Origin: JAGNRR01 sp964389575
GTDB lineage: Bacteria > Bacteroidota > Bacteroidia > Chitinophagales > Chitinophagaceae
Direction of reading: 5' to 3'
Assembly: GCA_964389575.1 (NCBI GenBank)
Contig: CAYMFF010000007.1
Span: 1-64,000 of the forward strand
DNA length: 64,000 bases
The notes under the pieces were generated by a model. That model was not told where the DNA came from. It searched no databases and was given only the letters and a program-made list of their open reading frames with translations. Position numbers and translations under genes: made by a program. Positions 25,954 through 34,923 of the stretch are shown in pieces (position 1 is the stretch's first letter; every line of letters starts with the position of its first letter).

Positions 25954-27090
25954 ATGAAAAGTTTTTTAATAGGAGCATTAGTTCTAACAGTGTTTTGTAT
26001 TAGTTCTTGTCAAAAAAGTGTTGATCCTAATACAACTGGTCAGGTAGCCTTTACGTTTAGTGGTATTATCGATACTTCCATTTTATTGGAAGCGGGAGAA
26101 GATAATATGATGATGTACACGGATTATATTGACAATGGCAATACGGATGTATTGCTAATGAAAGGAGAATTTAGAGACAAAACAAATCCGAATAGTCATT
26201 TTTTACGTTTTGAGTTTTATGGTTATGATTCTGCACAGAATAATGATATTCAGCAGAATGTGTTTAATAAAACGGATTATTTTTCATATTCAACCGATAG
26301 TCTAAACCAGACAACGGGTAGTACCATTCTTAAGTTTTATACATTGTATGGAACTGGGGCAACCATAAACTGGGATTTTGGTGATGGTACTTTTGGTTCG
26401 GGTGATACGGCGATTCATACCTATCCGGCTTCTTTAAATGACGCGACGGTTACTATGAATTCATTTTACGCTGCAGCTTCTTGTGGAGATACTGTTTCTA
26501 ATTTCATAAACTTAGCTGATCCTGTTAATGGTCAAGTACAGTTTAATATTAGTTATCTCAGTACAAGTTTAGACAGTTTTGCTTTTAGTGCTACATCAGG
26601 TTTTACTAATTATCAATGGGATTTTGGAAATCAAACGACTTTGCAAGGTGCCAATCCATTTGGTGGTGTAAATTATCTGGATAGTTTAAAGAAAACCATT
26701 GAATTAACCGCGACTAAAACATCAAGTATTTCTCAGTGGAAAGCCGTTGTTTCTCCCAATCAATTGACACCATGTTTTGCAGCTTTTGTTTATGATATAC
26801 TCAATACGCCAGTTACAAATTATTCTACCCGGGCTCCTTTCAAATCTTGTGTTATTAGTTATATGAAAAACGGAGACCTGTATCGTTCATATAAAACAGG
26901 TCATTCTAATCAGTCGAATCGTAAAGTTTTTGAATTATACAAAACGAGTATTTTTCAGAAAAATGCAAGAGGTCAAGAAACGTTGAAGCTTGATGGCTTC
27001 GTGAATACCTATTTGTATAATGTAAATGATAATACCGACTCGATACAAATGGTAAGTAATGCTTTAAGCATTGCCGTGGCGCATCCATAA
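25954..27090 (+). CDS. PKD-domain lipoprotein, third gene of the sigma operon
   Basis: 378 residues. The reading frame is open from 25834, but the ATG at 25954, one base after the preceding stop, gives MKSFLIGALVLTVFCISSC with a good lipobox (ISSC, Cys19). WDFGDGTFGSGDTAIHTYP at about 140 is a PKD repeat, and YQWDFGNQTTLQG is a second degenerate one. The rest is beta-rich with no known catalytic motif. Tight linkage to the barrel-bearing anti-sigma protein suggests it may act with it at the outer membrane, but this is only positional. Confidence 0.8.
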   Translation: MKSFLIGALVLTVFCISSCQKSVDPNTTGQVAFTFSGIIDTSILLEAGEDNMMMYTDYIDNGNTDVLLMKGEFRDKTNPNSHFLRFEFYGYDSAQNNDIQQNVFNKTDYFSYSTDSLNQTTGSTILKFYTLYGTGATINWDFGDGTFGSGDTAIHTYPASLNDATVTMNSFYAAASCGDTVSNFINLADPVNGQVQFNISYLSTSLDSFAFSATSGFTNYQWDFGNQTTLQGANPFGGVNYLDSLKKTIELTATKTSSISQWKAVVSPNQLTPCFAAFVYDILNTPVTNYSTRAPFKSCVISYMKNGDLYRSYKTGHSNQSNRKVFELYKTSIFQKNARGQETLKLDGFVNTYLYNVNDNTDSIQMVSNALSIAVAHP

Positions 27091-27151
27091 AAGGTGTAGC
27101 ATAATTTTTGAGGCAAAGATTAAATACTATTACATTAATTGTTTAAGGTAA

Positions 27152-27168
27152 AAAGCGGTTAGCGCTTT
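27152..27168. terminator. Small hairpin in the convergent gap
   Basis: AAAGCG, loop GTTAG, CGCTTT, at the end of the radical SAM gene and facing the PKD lipoprotein gene. The stem is short and the U-run poor, so termination is only possible. Confidence 0.3.
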
Positions 27169-28192
27169 ATTCCCAAACCTTGGTCCCATCACTACAGTTA
27201 GCACAGATATCAATTTTGTCTCTGCCCTGAATTAGTTTAGCACGGAATTCTTCATACTCTTTTTCGCGCCATATTTCTTCAAAAGAGCGTTTCTTTAAAT
27301 CACCCAAGCGGTGCTGAGCATCTTTATCAAAACAACAAGGCACTACTAAGCCATCCCATGTGATAACACAGGCATGCCAAAGCTTCCAACAACTATTAGC
27401 GAGTTTGTTTTTTATAGTATAGGTTCCGTTCGTTTGTTTTTTATAACGGCTGTATTTATCAATGGTTGGAATGAGAGCGTTGCCATTTTCATAGTCATAA
27501 ATCTGTGCAGTTTTAAATCGTACATCGTCTACGCCAATTTCTGCACCAAGCTTTTTTGCATCTTTTATTTGATGCTCATTCGGTTTTACTACTAAGAACT
27601 GAAAAAAGATATACGGCGTTTTACTCTTTAGTTCTTTTTTCCATTTCACGATATTTCGCGTTCCGTCTAAAACTTTTTCCAGGTTGCCACCTATTCGATA
27701 TTGCTCATAAACTTCTTGCGTAGTACCATCTAATGATATGATTAAACGATCTAAGCCACTTTCTACGGTACGCTTTGCATTTTCATCATTCATATAATGG
27801 GCATTCGTACTAGTGGCTGTGTATATTTTTTTATCAGAAGCGTATTTTACCATATCCAAAAAATCTGGATTTAGGTAAGGCTCTCCTTGGAAATAGAATA
27901 TTAAATACAGCAATTTTGATTCTAGCTCATCAATCGTTTTTCTAAAGAAGCCTTGATCTAACATGCCACGATCTCGAGTAAAAGAGCGTAAACCACTAGG
28001 GCATTCCGGACAGCGCAAATTACAAGAGGTTGTTGGCTCAAATGAAATAGAAAAAGGGGCGCCCCACTGAATTGTTTTATTGGTCCATTTCGTAAGAAAG
28101 TAACTACTAAATACTTTCAAGCCATTCCAAATGCGCGACGCATTTAGCTTGCCTATGAAGTTGATACTATCGTTTATATTAATTCTGGACAT
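27167..28192 (-). CDS. Radical SAM/SPASM domain protein
   Basis: 341 residues. FEPTTSCNLRCPECPSG has the cluster cysteines Cys57, Cys61 and Cys64. FYFQGEPYLNPDF replaces the usual GGEP motif with QGEP. The C-terminal third has a SPASM cysteine set: CWKLWHACVITWDGLVVPCCFD and later CANCSDG, which bind auxiliary iron-sulfur clusters. SPASM enzymes often modify peptides or anaerobically mature sulfatases; no peptide substrate gene is seen nearby, and the neighbour is a lipoprotein of unknown role. The substrate is not predictable. Confidence 0.88.
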   Translation of the reverse strand: MSRININDSINFIGKLNASRIWNGLKVFSSYFLTKWTNKTIQWGAPFSISFEPTTSCNLRCPECPSGLRSFTRDRGMLDQGFFRKTIDELESKLLYLIFYFQGEPYLNPDFLDMVKYASDKKIYTATSTNAHYMNDENAKRTVESGLDRLIISLDGTTQEVYEQYRIGGNLEKVLDGTRNIVKWKKELKSKTPYIFFQFLVVKPNEHQIKDAKKLGAEIGVDDVRFKTAQIYDYENGNALIPTIDKYSRYKKQTNGTYTIKNKLANSCWKLWHACVITWDGLVVPCCFDKDAQHRLGDLKKRSFEEIWREKEYEEFRAKLIQGRDKIDICANCSDGTKVWE

Positions 28193-28283
28193 GATACGTT
28201 AGACGATAGTTATAGAAATATTTTAATTTAATGAGACAACAGAATTAGATTCTCAGTTTATAAAACTGAAGCATTTTATCGAC

Positions 28284-29087
28284 CTATTGCAAGACCATAT
28301 TGTGCTGTTTACGGTCAATAGTCACGATGGCCGTTTCGTTACAATCTCCTTCGCCAAAATCAATACTTCTAAATGTTCTACCTTGCGGTTGTACTTCTAA
28401 AATACCTGCGGCAAAAAATCGACAAACAATTGGCATTCTTTTCTGAATTGGTTCTAATGTATTAAAAGCATAATTGTTGCCTAGGTTATTGATGCCTTGT
28501 CCGCTACCGTCCAAAGAATATAAGTCATCGCTCCATTGTACTGTGCCACTTCCAGCTTCCCAGGTTCGAACCATTTCAGCTTTATAAGTAATCGCTCCCA
28601 ATGTATCTAATACATCAATTACACCATCAATTTCTACTTGATAAGCCGGTTTTGTACCGCCTAAACCCGTAATTATTTCTGTTCCGTTTATCCGATGATC
28701 GTTTACGTAATAATCTTGAAATGTTATGGTTCTTGTTTGATTGCTATCGCCGTAATTGCCAGTGTAATCAATAGTGAAATTCCCTCTACGAGTTCGTCCG
28801 TCAATACATAAGCAATTCACGGTATCAAAATTTACTACAATCTGATTCGGGTTTTGAGTTACTGTTCCACAATACCCAGTGGTCAAGTACAAAGTGTCTC
28901 CTGTATTTAAAATAGAAGCTTCATTCGCAATATTTATTGCATTATCATACACCCATAAGGCAAAGGTCGCATCCTCAGCTGCTTGGATGTCATGGTCTCT
29001 TTCTTTGACACAAGAAGCCAAAAAACTTAAACTCACAAATAAAACAGCTATTATACAAGCTCCAAAAAAGTTCCTCGTTGATTTCAT
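28284..29087 (-). CDS. Lipoprotein of unknown function
   Basis: 267 residues. The signal peptide ends in a canonical lipobox LASC with Cys26. The mature part is acidic and beta-rich, with no family that I recognise. An N-terminal helix-like stretch (ERDHDIQAAEDATFALWVYDNAINIANEA) precedes segments such as NFTIDYTGNYGDSNQTRTITF that resemble other Bacteroidota surface lipoproteins. It is upstream of the radical SAM gene on the same strand, with a 91-base gap. Confidence 0.75.
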   Translation of the reverse strand: MKSTRNFFGACIIAVLFVSLSFLASCVKERDHDIQAAEDATFALWVYDNAINIANEASILNTGDTLYLTTGYCGTVTQNPNQIVVNFDTVNCLCIDGRTRRGNFTIDYTGNYGDSNQTRTITFQDYYVNDHRINGTEIITGLGGTKPAYQVEIDGVIDVLDTLGAITYKAEMVRTWEAGSGTVQWSDDLYSLDGSGQGINNLGNNYAFNTLEPIQKRMPIVCRFFAAGILEVQPQGRTFRSIDFGEGDCNETAIVTIDRKQHNMVLQ

Positions 29088-29271
29088 TACTTACTTAAGA
29101 AAGCCTAAAGTTAATGTTCTTAGGCCATTTTGCGTTACAAATCTTCGCAATATTTCATTCATAGTGATGAATATCCTCATGTATTCTTGAGACGAATTCA
29201 CATTAAAAAAGATTTAGAACTACTTTATAATTAAAAACACCAATAATTCTTCGAAGGTGGTAATTTGAAGC

Positions 29272-29279
29272 TAATTTTG
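29272..29279 (+). promoter_or_regulatory. Probable promoter -7 element of dxr
   Basis: TAATTTTG is an exact TAnnTTTG match, 13 bases before the dxr ATG at 29293. The transcript would have a leader of fewer than ten bases. Confidence 0.4.
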
Positions 29280-29292
29280 TCGCTCTTATTTT

Positions 29293-30447
29293 ATGAGCAA
29301 ACGCATAGCAATATACGGTAGTACGGGTTCTATAGGCACACAGGCCTTGGAAGTCGTGGACGAACATCCTGATCATTTTACGGTGGAAGTACTCAGTGCA
29401 CATAATAATGCAGACTTACTGATACAACAGTGTTTAGAGTATAAGCCCAATATTGCCGTCATCACAAACGATAAGAAATATGAACAGGTTAATCAAGCCT
29501 TGGCTGGTGAAGATATCAAAGTATTTGCCGGAGAATCCTCTTTAATTGAAGTAGCCGCAGGTGACACTTATGATGTTTTAGTGGCTTCTATTGTTGGTTT
29601 TGCAGGCTTATCTTCTACTTTGGCTGCAGTGGAGCAAGGCAAAATTGTAGCCTTAGCCAATAAAGAAACCTTGGTGGTGGCAGGCGACATAGTTATGGCA
29701 ACAGCGGCGAAAACAGGTGCTAAGTTGATACCCGTGGATAGCGAGCATTCGGCCATTTTTCAGTGTTTAGTAGGTGAAAATTTAGATGAAGTCAGTAAAG
29801 TTATTTTGACGGCTTCAGGTGGTCCTTTTTTAGGTAAAAAACCAAATTATTTGGTGAACGTCAAAAAAGACCATGCCTTACAACACCCGAATTGGGAAAT
29901 GGGAGCTAAAATTACAATTGACTCCGCCAGTTTGATGAACAAAGGATTGGAAATGATTGAAGCTAAATGGCTCTTCAATCTTAAAAACGATGAAATTGAC
30001 GTGGTGGTGCATCCTCAGTCTATTGTGCATTCTTTTGTAGAGTTTATAGATGGTTCTCAAAAAGCGCAAATGGGTTTACCCGATATGAAACTACCGATTC
30101 AATATGCATTGGGTTATCCCAAAAGATTAGCTAATAATTTTCCGCGTTACATTAATTATAAACATAGTATCTTGACCTTCGAAGCACCGGATATCAAAAC
30201 GTTTAAAAATTTGGGAATCGCTATAGAAACTATGAAAAAAGGTGGTAATGCTCCTTGCATAATGAATGCGGCGAATGAAATTGTGGTAGCCGCTTTTCTT
30301 AAAAATAAAGTAGGCTTCTTGGAAATGAGTGATCTTATTGAAAATTGCCTCGAAAAAATTGATTTTATTGCAACACCCAGTTTGCATGATTATAAAGAAA
30401 CAGATGCTGCCACTCGTCAGTATTGCCAACGACTAATAAAAGATTAA
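29293..30447 (+). CDS. dxr: 1-deoxy-D-xylulose 5-phosphate reductoisomerase
   Basis: 384 residues, full length. The N-terminal NADPH-binding motif is YGSTGSIGTQAL. ALANKETLVVAGD, PVDSEHSAIFQCL (metal-binding Asp and Glu), TASGGPF and MNKGLEMIEAKWLF are the catalytic motifs in order. It converts DXP to MEP in isoprenoid synthesis. One base separates its stop from the rseP start, so the two form an operon. Confidence 0.97.
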   Translation: MSKRIAIYGSTGSIGTQALEVVDEHPDHFTVEVLSAHNNADLLIQQCLEYKPNIAVITNDKKYEQVNQALAGEDIKVFAGESSLIEVAAGDTYDVLVASIVGFAGLSSTLAAVEQGKIVALANKETLVVAGDIVMATAAKTGAKLIPVDSEHSAIFQCLVGENLDEVSKVILTASGGPFLGKKPNYLVNVKKDHALQHPNWEMGAKITIDSASLMNKGLEMIEAKWLFNLKNDEIDVVVHPQSIVHSFVEFIDGSQKAQMGLPDMKLPIQYALGYPKRLANNFPRYINYKHSILTFEAPDIKTFKNLGIAIETMKKGGNAPCIMNAANEIVVAAFLKNKVGFLEMSDLIENCLEKIDFIATPSLHDYKETDAATRQYCQRLIKD

Positions 30448-30448
30448 T

Positions 30449-31939
30449 ATGGATATATTAAATACGGTTCTCGCGATTTCGCCCATACTGATGAAAGTGA
30501 TTCAATTTTTTGCAGCACTTTCTATACTTATCATTATCCATGAGTTTGGTCATTTTATGTTTGCCAAACTTTTTAAAACCAGAGTCGAAAAATTTTATTT
30601 GTTTTTTGATTTCTTTTTTCCTTTTGCCACCTTTATGAATTTCTCTTTATTCAAGAAAAAGTGGAAAGGCACAGAGTATGGATTGGGGTGGTTCCCGCTT
30701 GGGGGCTACGTAAAAATTGCCGGGATGGTTGACGAAAGTGCTGACAAAGAAGCAATGAAAGGTGAACCTCAGCCCTGGGAATATCGGAGCAAAAAATCAT
30801 GGCAGAAACTATTGATTATGCTCGGTGGTATTATCATGAATGTATTGCTGGCAATGGTGATTTACGTTATCGTTTTTGCAAACTACGGCGAAAGTTATTT
30901 GCCTCCAGAAAATGTTACCTATGGGATTCACCCGGATAGCTTGGGTCGCAGTATTGGCCTTCAAGACGGTGATAAAATCATGAAAGTCGGTGGCAAAGAA
31001 ATTACCGATGCGAATAAGGTTGTTTATCACATGATATTTAGTGATAAAAATACGCTAACCGTTGATAGAAATGGAGCGGAAAAAACAATAACGATACCAG
31101 AAGGAACGGTAAATAAAGCCATGAAAATAATGAAGGCGAAACGTAAACCGCTTTTCAGTATTCGAATGCCAGTAATTTTAGATTCAATACCGCCAACGAG
31201 TCCCAATGCAAACATTTTTAAAGAAGGTGATCAAATCCTTGCTTTGAATGGAGAAAGCACAGTTTATAGAAATGATTTTATGAAAGTGTTTGGTAAAGTC
31301 AGAGCAAAAAATTCGTTAGATCGACTTCTAGTTTCTAAGTCTGAAGCTTTTATTCCAAAAAGAATTCGAAGTTCTATGTTGGCTTCTGCAGACTCTGCAA
31401 AGATTGGTACCATGCAAATGAGTGTATTGCGAGCTAATGACACCTTGCCCTTAGTAAATAAGTTCAACGAGGATAATAAATTGAATGTTTACTTTCAGGT
31501 ACACCCAGATTCGCTGTTTGATATTACCCATATTGCTTACAATGGTTTTAGTTCAGTACCACGAGGCTTAAAAGAAACGAAAGAAAAACTAAAAGAATAT
31601 ATGTTGCAACTTCGATTAATTTTCACTTCACCTGAGGTGAAATTAAGTGAAAGCCTTGGCGGATTTGGTTCCATTGGTGGTATGTTCCCAGGTGAGTTTG
31701 ACATGTATATGTTTTTACAATTGACCGCGTTTATTTCTATCATATTAGCCTTTATGAATTTGTTACCCATTCCTGGTTTGGATGGTGGTTATGTACTTTT
31801 CCTTTTGTTTGAAATGATTACAGGTGTCAAGGTTTCTGACAATGTAATTGAAAAAGCAAACGGTGTTGGACTAGTTTTATTATTGGCTTTAATGTTGTAT
31901 GCCAATGGTTTAGACGTTTGGCGTGCAATCGCAGGCTGA
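30449..31939 (+). CDS. rseP: RIP metalloprotease RseP (site-2 protease)
   Basis: 496 residues. IIIHEFGHFMFAK has zinc ligands His31 and His35 with catalytic Glu32. NLLPIPGLDGG holds the third ligand, Asp445. Two PDZ-like regions lie between them (about 160-230 and 255-330), with four membrane helices overall. It cleaves anti-sigma factors or leftover signal peptides within the membrane. Whether it acts on the anti-sigma-like protein at 24369-25952 is an open question. Confidence 0.95.
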   Translation: MDILNTVLAISPILMKVIQFFAALSILIIIHEFGHFMFAKLFKTRVEKFYLFFDFFFPFATFMNFSLFKKKWKGTEYGLGWFPLGGYVKIAGMVDESADKEAMKGEPQPWEYRSKKSWQKLLIMLGGIIMNVLLAMVIYVIVFANYGESYLPPENVTYGIHPDSLGRSIGLQDGDKIMKVGGKEITDANKVVYHMIFSDKNTLTVDRNGAEKTITIPEGTVNKAMKIMKAKRKPLFSIRMPVILDSIPPTSPNANIFKEGDQILALNGESTVYRNDFMKVFGKVRAKNSLDRLLVSKSEAFIPKRIRSSMLASADSAKIGTMQMSVLRANDTLPLVNKFNEDNKLNVYFQVHPDSLFDITHIAYNGFSSVPRGLKETKEKLKEYMLQLRLIFTSPEVKLSESLGGFGSIGGMFPGEFDMYMFLQLTAFISIILAFMNLLPIPGLDGGYVLFLLFEMITGVKVSDNVIEKANGVGLVLLLALMLYANGLDVWRAIAG

Positions 31940-32164
31940 TAAATCATTTTTTTTTCGTATCTTATAGCTCAGGATAGCCAACCAATAGACAGTTTTTACC
32001 GTCTATCTAAATACTTGAAATTGTATTTGTTGATTTTCAGCAAAACTTTCTTTACTGTATTGCATGGACTATTAGAACTTCTTTGAATTATCCCCTGTCA
32101 AATTAAAGAGGCTGGTTATACTGTTGGAAAAATTACTTTTTCAAAATGAAAAAACACAGCTGCT
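31940..32164. other. Intergenic region with a leader resembling the one at 42567-42712
   Basis: 225 bases without a clear gene. AGTTTTTACC (31991-32000) with the overlapping LytTR-like half-site ACCGTCTAT (31998-32006), then GTTGGAAAAATTA (32123-32135) and AAAATGAAAAAA (32143-32154), occur in the same order as in the leader of the decayed gene at 42701. A nine-codon reading frame (32146-32175) starts in the last block and runs into the next gene. Confidence 0.5.
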
Positions 32165-32671
32165 ATGGTTATTAATGAAAACGCATCAAATCGGTTTATC
32201 CTAATTCCAGAAACTACATTTATTCATTCGGAAACAATTATTAATGGGGAATTTATTATTGGAGAAAAAAGTAGAGTAGGAGAAGGAACCAAAATTTTCA
32301 CCCGTGATAATATGGTGATGGTTGGTTCCAATGTCGTTATAGGAAAAAACGTCAATATTGAAGCTTACGGAAAAGGGCGCAAAACATTTATCGGAAATAA
32401 TACGAACGTTCAAGATGGCGCGCGAATTTTAAATGCCTGCGTTGCTGATTATGTTCAAGTTGGAAAGAACGTTACTATTATGAAAAACAGTTATGTAGCC
32501 GACAGTGTGATCCTTAAATATGGTGCGATAGTGGCACCGAATAGTATTCTAAAAGAAGGACAGATTTGCGAAGCAAATACAATTTATTCAGGTGCCCCAG
32601 CAGTTAAAATTGGCAAGATAAAAATGAATATGAATGATCGATTAGATGATGTGTTTGACAAAACAGCCTAG
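32165..32671 (+). CDS. Left-handed beta-helix (hexapeptide repeat) protein
   Basis: 168 residues with hexapeptide-like repeats almost throughout: IINGEFIIGEKSRVGEG, VVIGKNVNIEA, TFIGNNTNVQDGA, VQVGKNVTIMK and ILKYGAIVAPNSIL. The end reads YSGAPAVKIGKIK, as in gamma-carbonic anhydrase-like and dynactin-like trimers. The three zinc histidines of true gamma-carbonic anhydrases are absent, so that activity is unlikely; acyl transfer or a structural role is possible. There is no signal peptide. It runs towards recG, with a 5-base gap between the stops. Confidence 0.75.
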   Translation: MVINENASNRFILIPETTFIHSETIINGEFIIGEKSRVGEGTKIFTRDNMVMVGSNVVIGKNVNIEAYGKGRKTFIGNNTNVQDGARILNACVADYVQVGKNVTIMKNSYVADSVILKYGAIVAPNSILKEGQICEANTIYSGAPAVKIGKIKMNMNDRLDDVFDKTA

Positions 32672-32676
32672 TTCCC

Positions 32677-34785
32677 TTAGCTAATTTCTAACCAATTCGT
32701 GCTGCCCTTATTACCGGCTAAATAATTCTTTAATCCTGAGTTTTCGGGATGTACTAGTTGAGCATCTTCATTTAATATCTTTAATGCATACTCTCTGGCT
32801 GTTGTCATTAGATGACTATCTTCCATGATGTTTGCTAGCTTGTATTGCAAAATGCCGCTTTGTTTGGTGCCATGCATATCACCTGGTCCACGTAGCTCTA
32901 AATCTTTTTGACTAATGTCAAAACCACTACTATAATTTACCATAGTAGAAATTCGTTCTTTGCCATCTTTACTTACTTTTTTTCCTGTCAATAAAATGCA
33001 ATAAGAAGCCGCCGCACCACGTCCTACACGACCGCGTAATTGGTGTAACTGGGCTAAACCAAAACGTTCTGAACTTTCAATTATCATCACGGAAGCGTTG
33101 GGGACATCGACACCCACTTCTATAACAGTAGTTGCTACCAGAATTTGCGCTTCCCCTTTAATAAACCCTTGCATATTATGTTCTCTTTCTTCAAGCGATT
33201 GTCTTCCGTGCACCATAGCTACTTTATAAGTATGACTTGGGAAGTAAGTTGTTATTAATTCATAACCTTGTTCTAAGTTTTCATAATCTAGTTTAGCACT
33301 CTCTTCTATAAGTGGGTAAACTATATAAATTTGATGCCCTTTTTCTATTTCACTTTTAATAAAATGCATGACCTCACTTCGTTTACTATCCGTTCGGTGT
33401 ACCGTTCGAATGGGTTTACGACCCGGAGGCAATTTTTTTATAACACTCACTTCCAGGTCACCGTAAGCCGTCATTGCTAAGGTGCGCGGAATAGGAGTGG
33501 CGGTCATGACTAAAATATGTGGAGGGGTAGAATTTTTTTGCCACATTTTTGCTCGTTGCGCTACACCAAATCGGTGTTGCTCATCAATAATGCATAAACC
33601 TAGGTTATTAAAAATGACCTTAGGTTCAAGAAGTGCGTGTGTACCGATTAAAATATCTAAATTGCCATCTCTTAAGTCGGGTAATATCAACTTTCGCTCA
33701 GCTGCTTTCGTGCTACCCGTGAGCAATGCAATTTTTATGTCTTGCGCGTAGAGCATTCTTTTTAGACTGGCAAAATGTTGTTGAGCGAGTATTTCCGTTG
33801 GTGCGATTAAACAGGCTTGAAAATCATTATCCTTTGCTAATAGCATCGCTAATAAAGCAACTATTGTTTTTCCACTGCCTACATCGCCTTGTAATAAACG
33901 GTTCATCTGAAACGAAGTATTTGTGTCTTGACGTATTTCTTTCAAAACTTGTTTTTGATCATCGGTAAGGTCAAAAGGCAAATCATTTTTATAGAAGTCA
34001 TTAAAGTATTCTCCTACTTTCCCGAATAAATGCCCCCGCGTTTTACTTCGATTCATTTTTAGTTTGCAGATATTCATCTGATCAATAAAGAGTTCTTCAA
34101 ATTTCAATCGTTCTGTGGCGGCATGAAGCATTTCTTCGTTTTCGGGGAAATGAATTTGTTGTAATGCCGTCAATCTTGGTATGAAAGACAATTCGGTTGT
34201 AATAGGATTGGGTAAGTTTTCTATAATATCCTGTGGTAAGATTTGCTGTAATAAGCTTGCCATTAGTTTGGCAAAGACCTTTCCGTTTATGTGTTTCGCT
34301 TTTAGTTTTTCAGTACTCGGATAAATCGGGAATAATGGAAATTCTTGCGCATTACTTTCTTCACCTATTTTTTCTAACTCAGGATGAGTTATAGAAAATC
34401 GACGGTTGAAATAAGAGGCTTTACCATAGACTTGTACTTCCATAGCATGTGAAAGTGTTTTTTTGATCCAGGCAATACTCCGAAACCAAACAAGTTCCAT
34501 AGTTCCTGTGCCATCTTCTAGATAAGCTATTAGTCTTTTTTTTCGCCCAACACCGATTTCTTCAAAGTCAACTATTTGACCTCGAATCAAAACATTTTCT
34601 TGATCGGTTACTTCATTAATTTTTTTAAGATTCGATTTGTCCTCGTATCGAAACGGAAAGAAAAATAGTAAATCGCCAAAAGTTGCAATACCTAATTCTT
34701 TTTTGAGGAATTGCGCACGTATAGGACCAACACCTTTTAGGTATTCAATCGGAGTTTGTAATTTTTGGCTTGGTTCAAACGGCAT
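32677..34785 (-). CDS. recG: ATP-dependent DNA helicase RecG
   Basis: 702 residues. The N-terminal wedge domain contains IRGQIVDFEEIGVGRKKRL. Walker A GDVGSGKT lies at about 298-305, the DEQH box (IIDEQHRFGVAQR) at about 397, MTATPIPRTLAMT is motif III and QLRGRVGRG is motif VI. It remodels stalled replication forks and branched recombination intermediates. The gene is complete and stands alone. Confidence 0.96.
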   Translation of the reverse strand: MPFEPSQKLQTPIEYLKGVGPIRAQFLKKELGIATFGDLLFFFPFRYEDKSNLKKINEVTDQENVLIRGQIVDFEEIGVGRKKRLIAYLEDGTGTMELVWFRSIAWIKKTLSHAMEVQVYGKASYFNRRFSITHPELEKIGEESNAQEFPLFPIYPSTEKLKAKHINGKVFAKLMASLLQQILPQDIIENLPNPITTELSFIPRLTALQQIHFPENEEMLHAATERLKFEELFIDQMNICKLKMNRSKTRGHLFGKVGEYFNDFYKNDLPFDLTDDQKQVLKEIRQDTNTSFQMNRLLQGDVGSGKTIVALLAMLLAKDNDFQACLIAPTEILAQQHFASLKRMLYAQDIKIALLTGSTKAAERKLILPDLRDGNLDILIGTHALLEPKVIFNNLGLCIIDEQHRFGVAQRAKMWQKNSTPPHILVMTATPIPRTLAMTAYGDLEVSVIKKLPPGRKPIRTVHRTDSKRSEVMHFIKSEIEKGHQIYIVYPLIEESAKLDYENLEQGYELITTYFPSHTYKVAMVHGRQSLEEREHNMQGFIKGEAQILVATTVIEVGVDVPNASVMIIESSERFGLAQLHQLRGRVGRGAAASYCILLTGKKVSKDGKERISTMVNYSSGFDISQKDLELRGPGDMHGTKQSGILQYKLANIMEDSHLMTTAREYALKILNEDAQLVHPENSGLKNYLAGNKGSTNWLEIS

Positions 34786-34923
34786 GCAGATTTCAAAAAT
34801 AGTACATACCGATAGGGTATTTTACACCTTGATGTTGATTAATTATTTCTCAATTTACCATAAAAAGAGTATATTGCTAATGATTTGTTAGGGACCCCCG
34901 TTATCTAATCAAACTTATGCGCT

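Noticed and set aside
31998..32006. A LytTR site (ACCGTCTAT) before the beta-helix gene
   Set aside because: Only one half-site with a mismatch; no partner at 20-21 bases on either side, so not listed as a binding site by itself.
32146..32175. Nine-codon reading frame before the beta-helix gene
   Set aside because: Too short to support as a gene; kept only as part of the duplicated leader.
32165..32671. Gamma-carbonic anhydrase
   Set aside because: The beta-helix fold fits but the zinc-binding histidines are missing.
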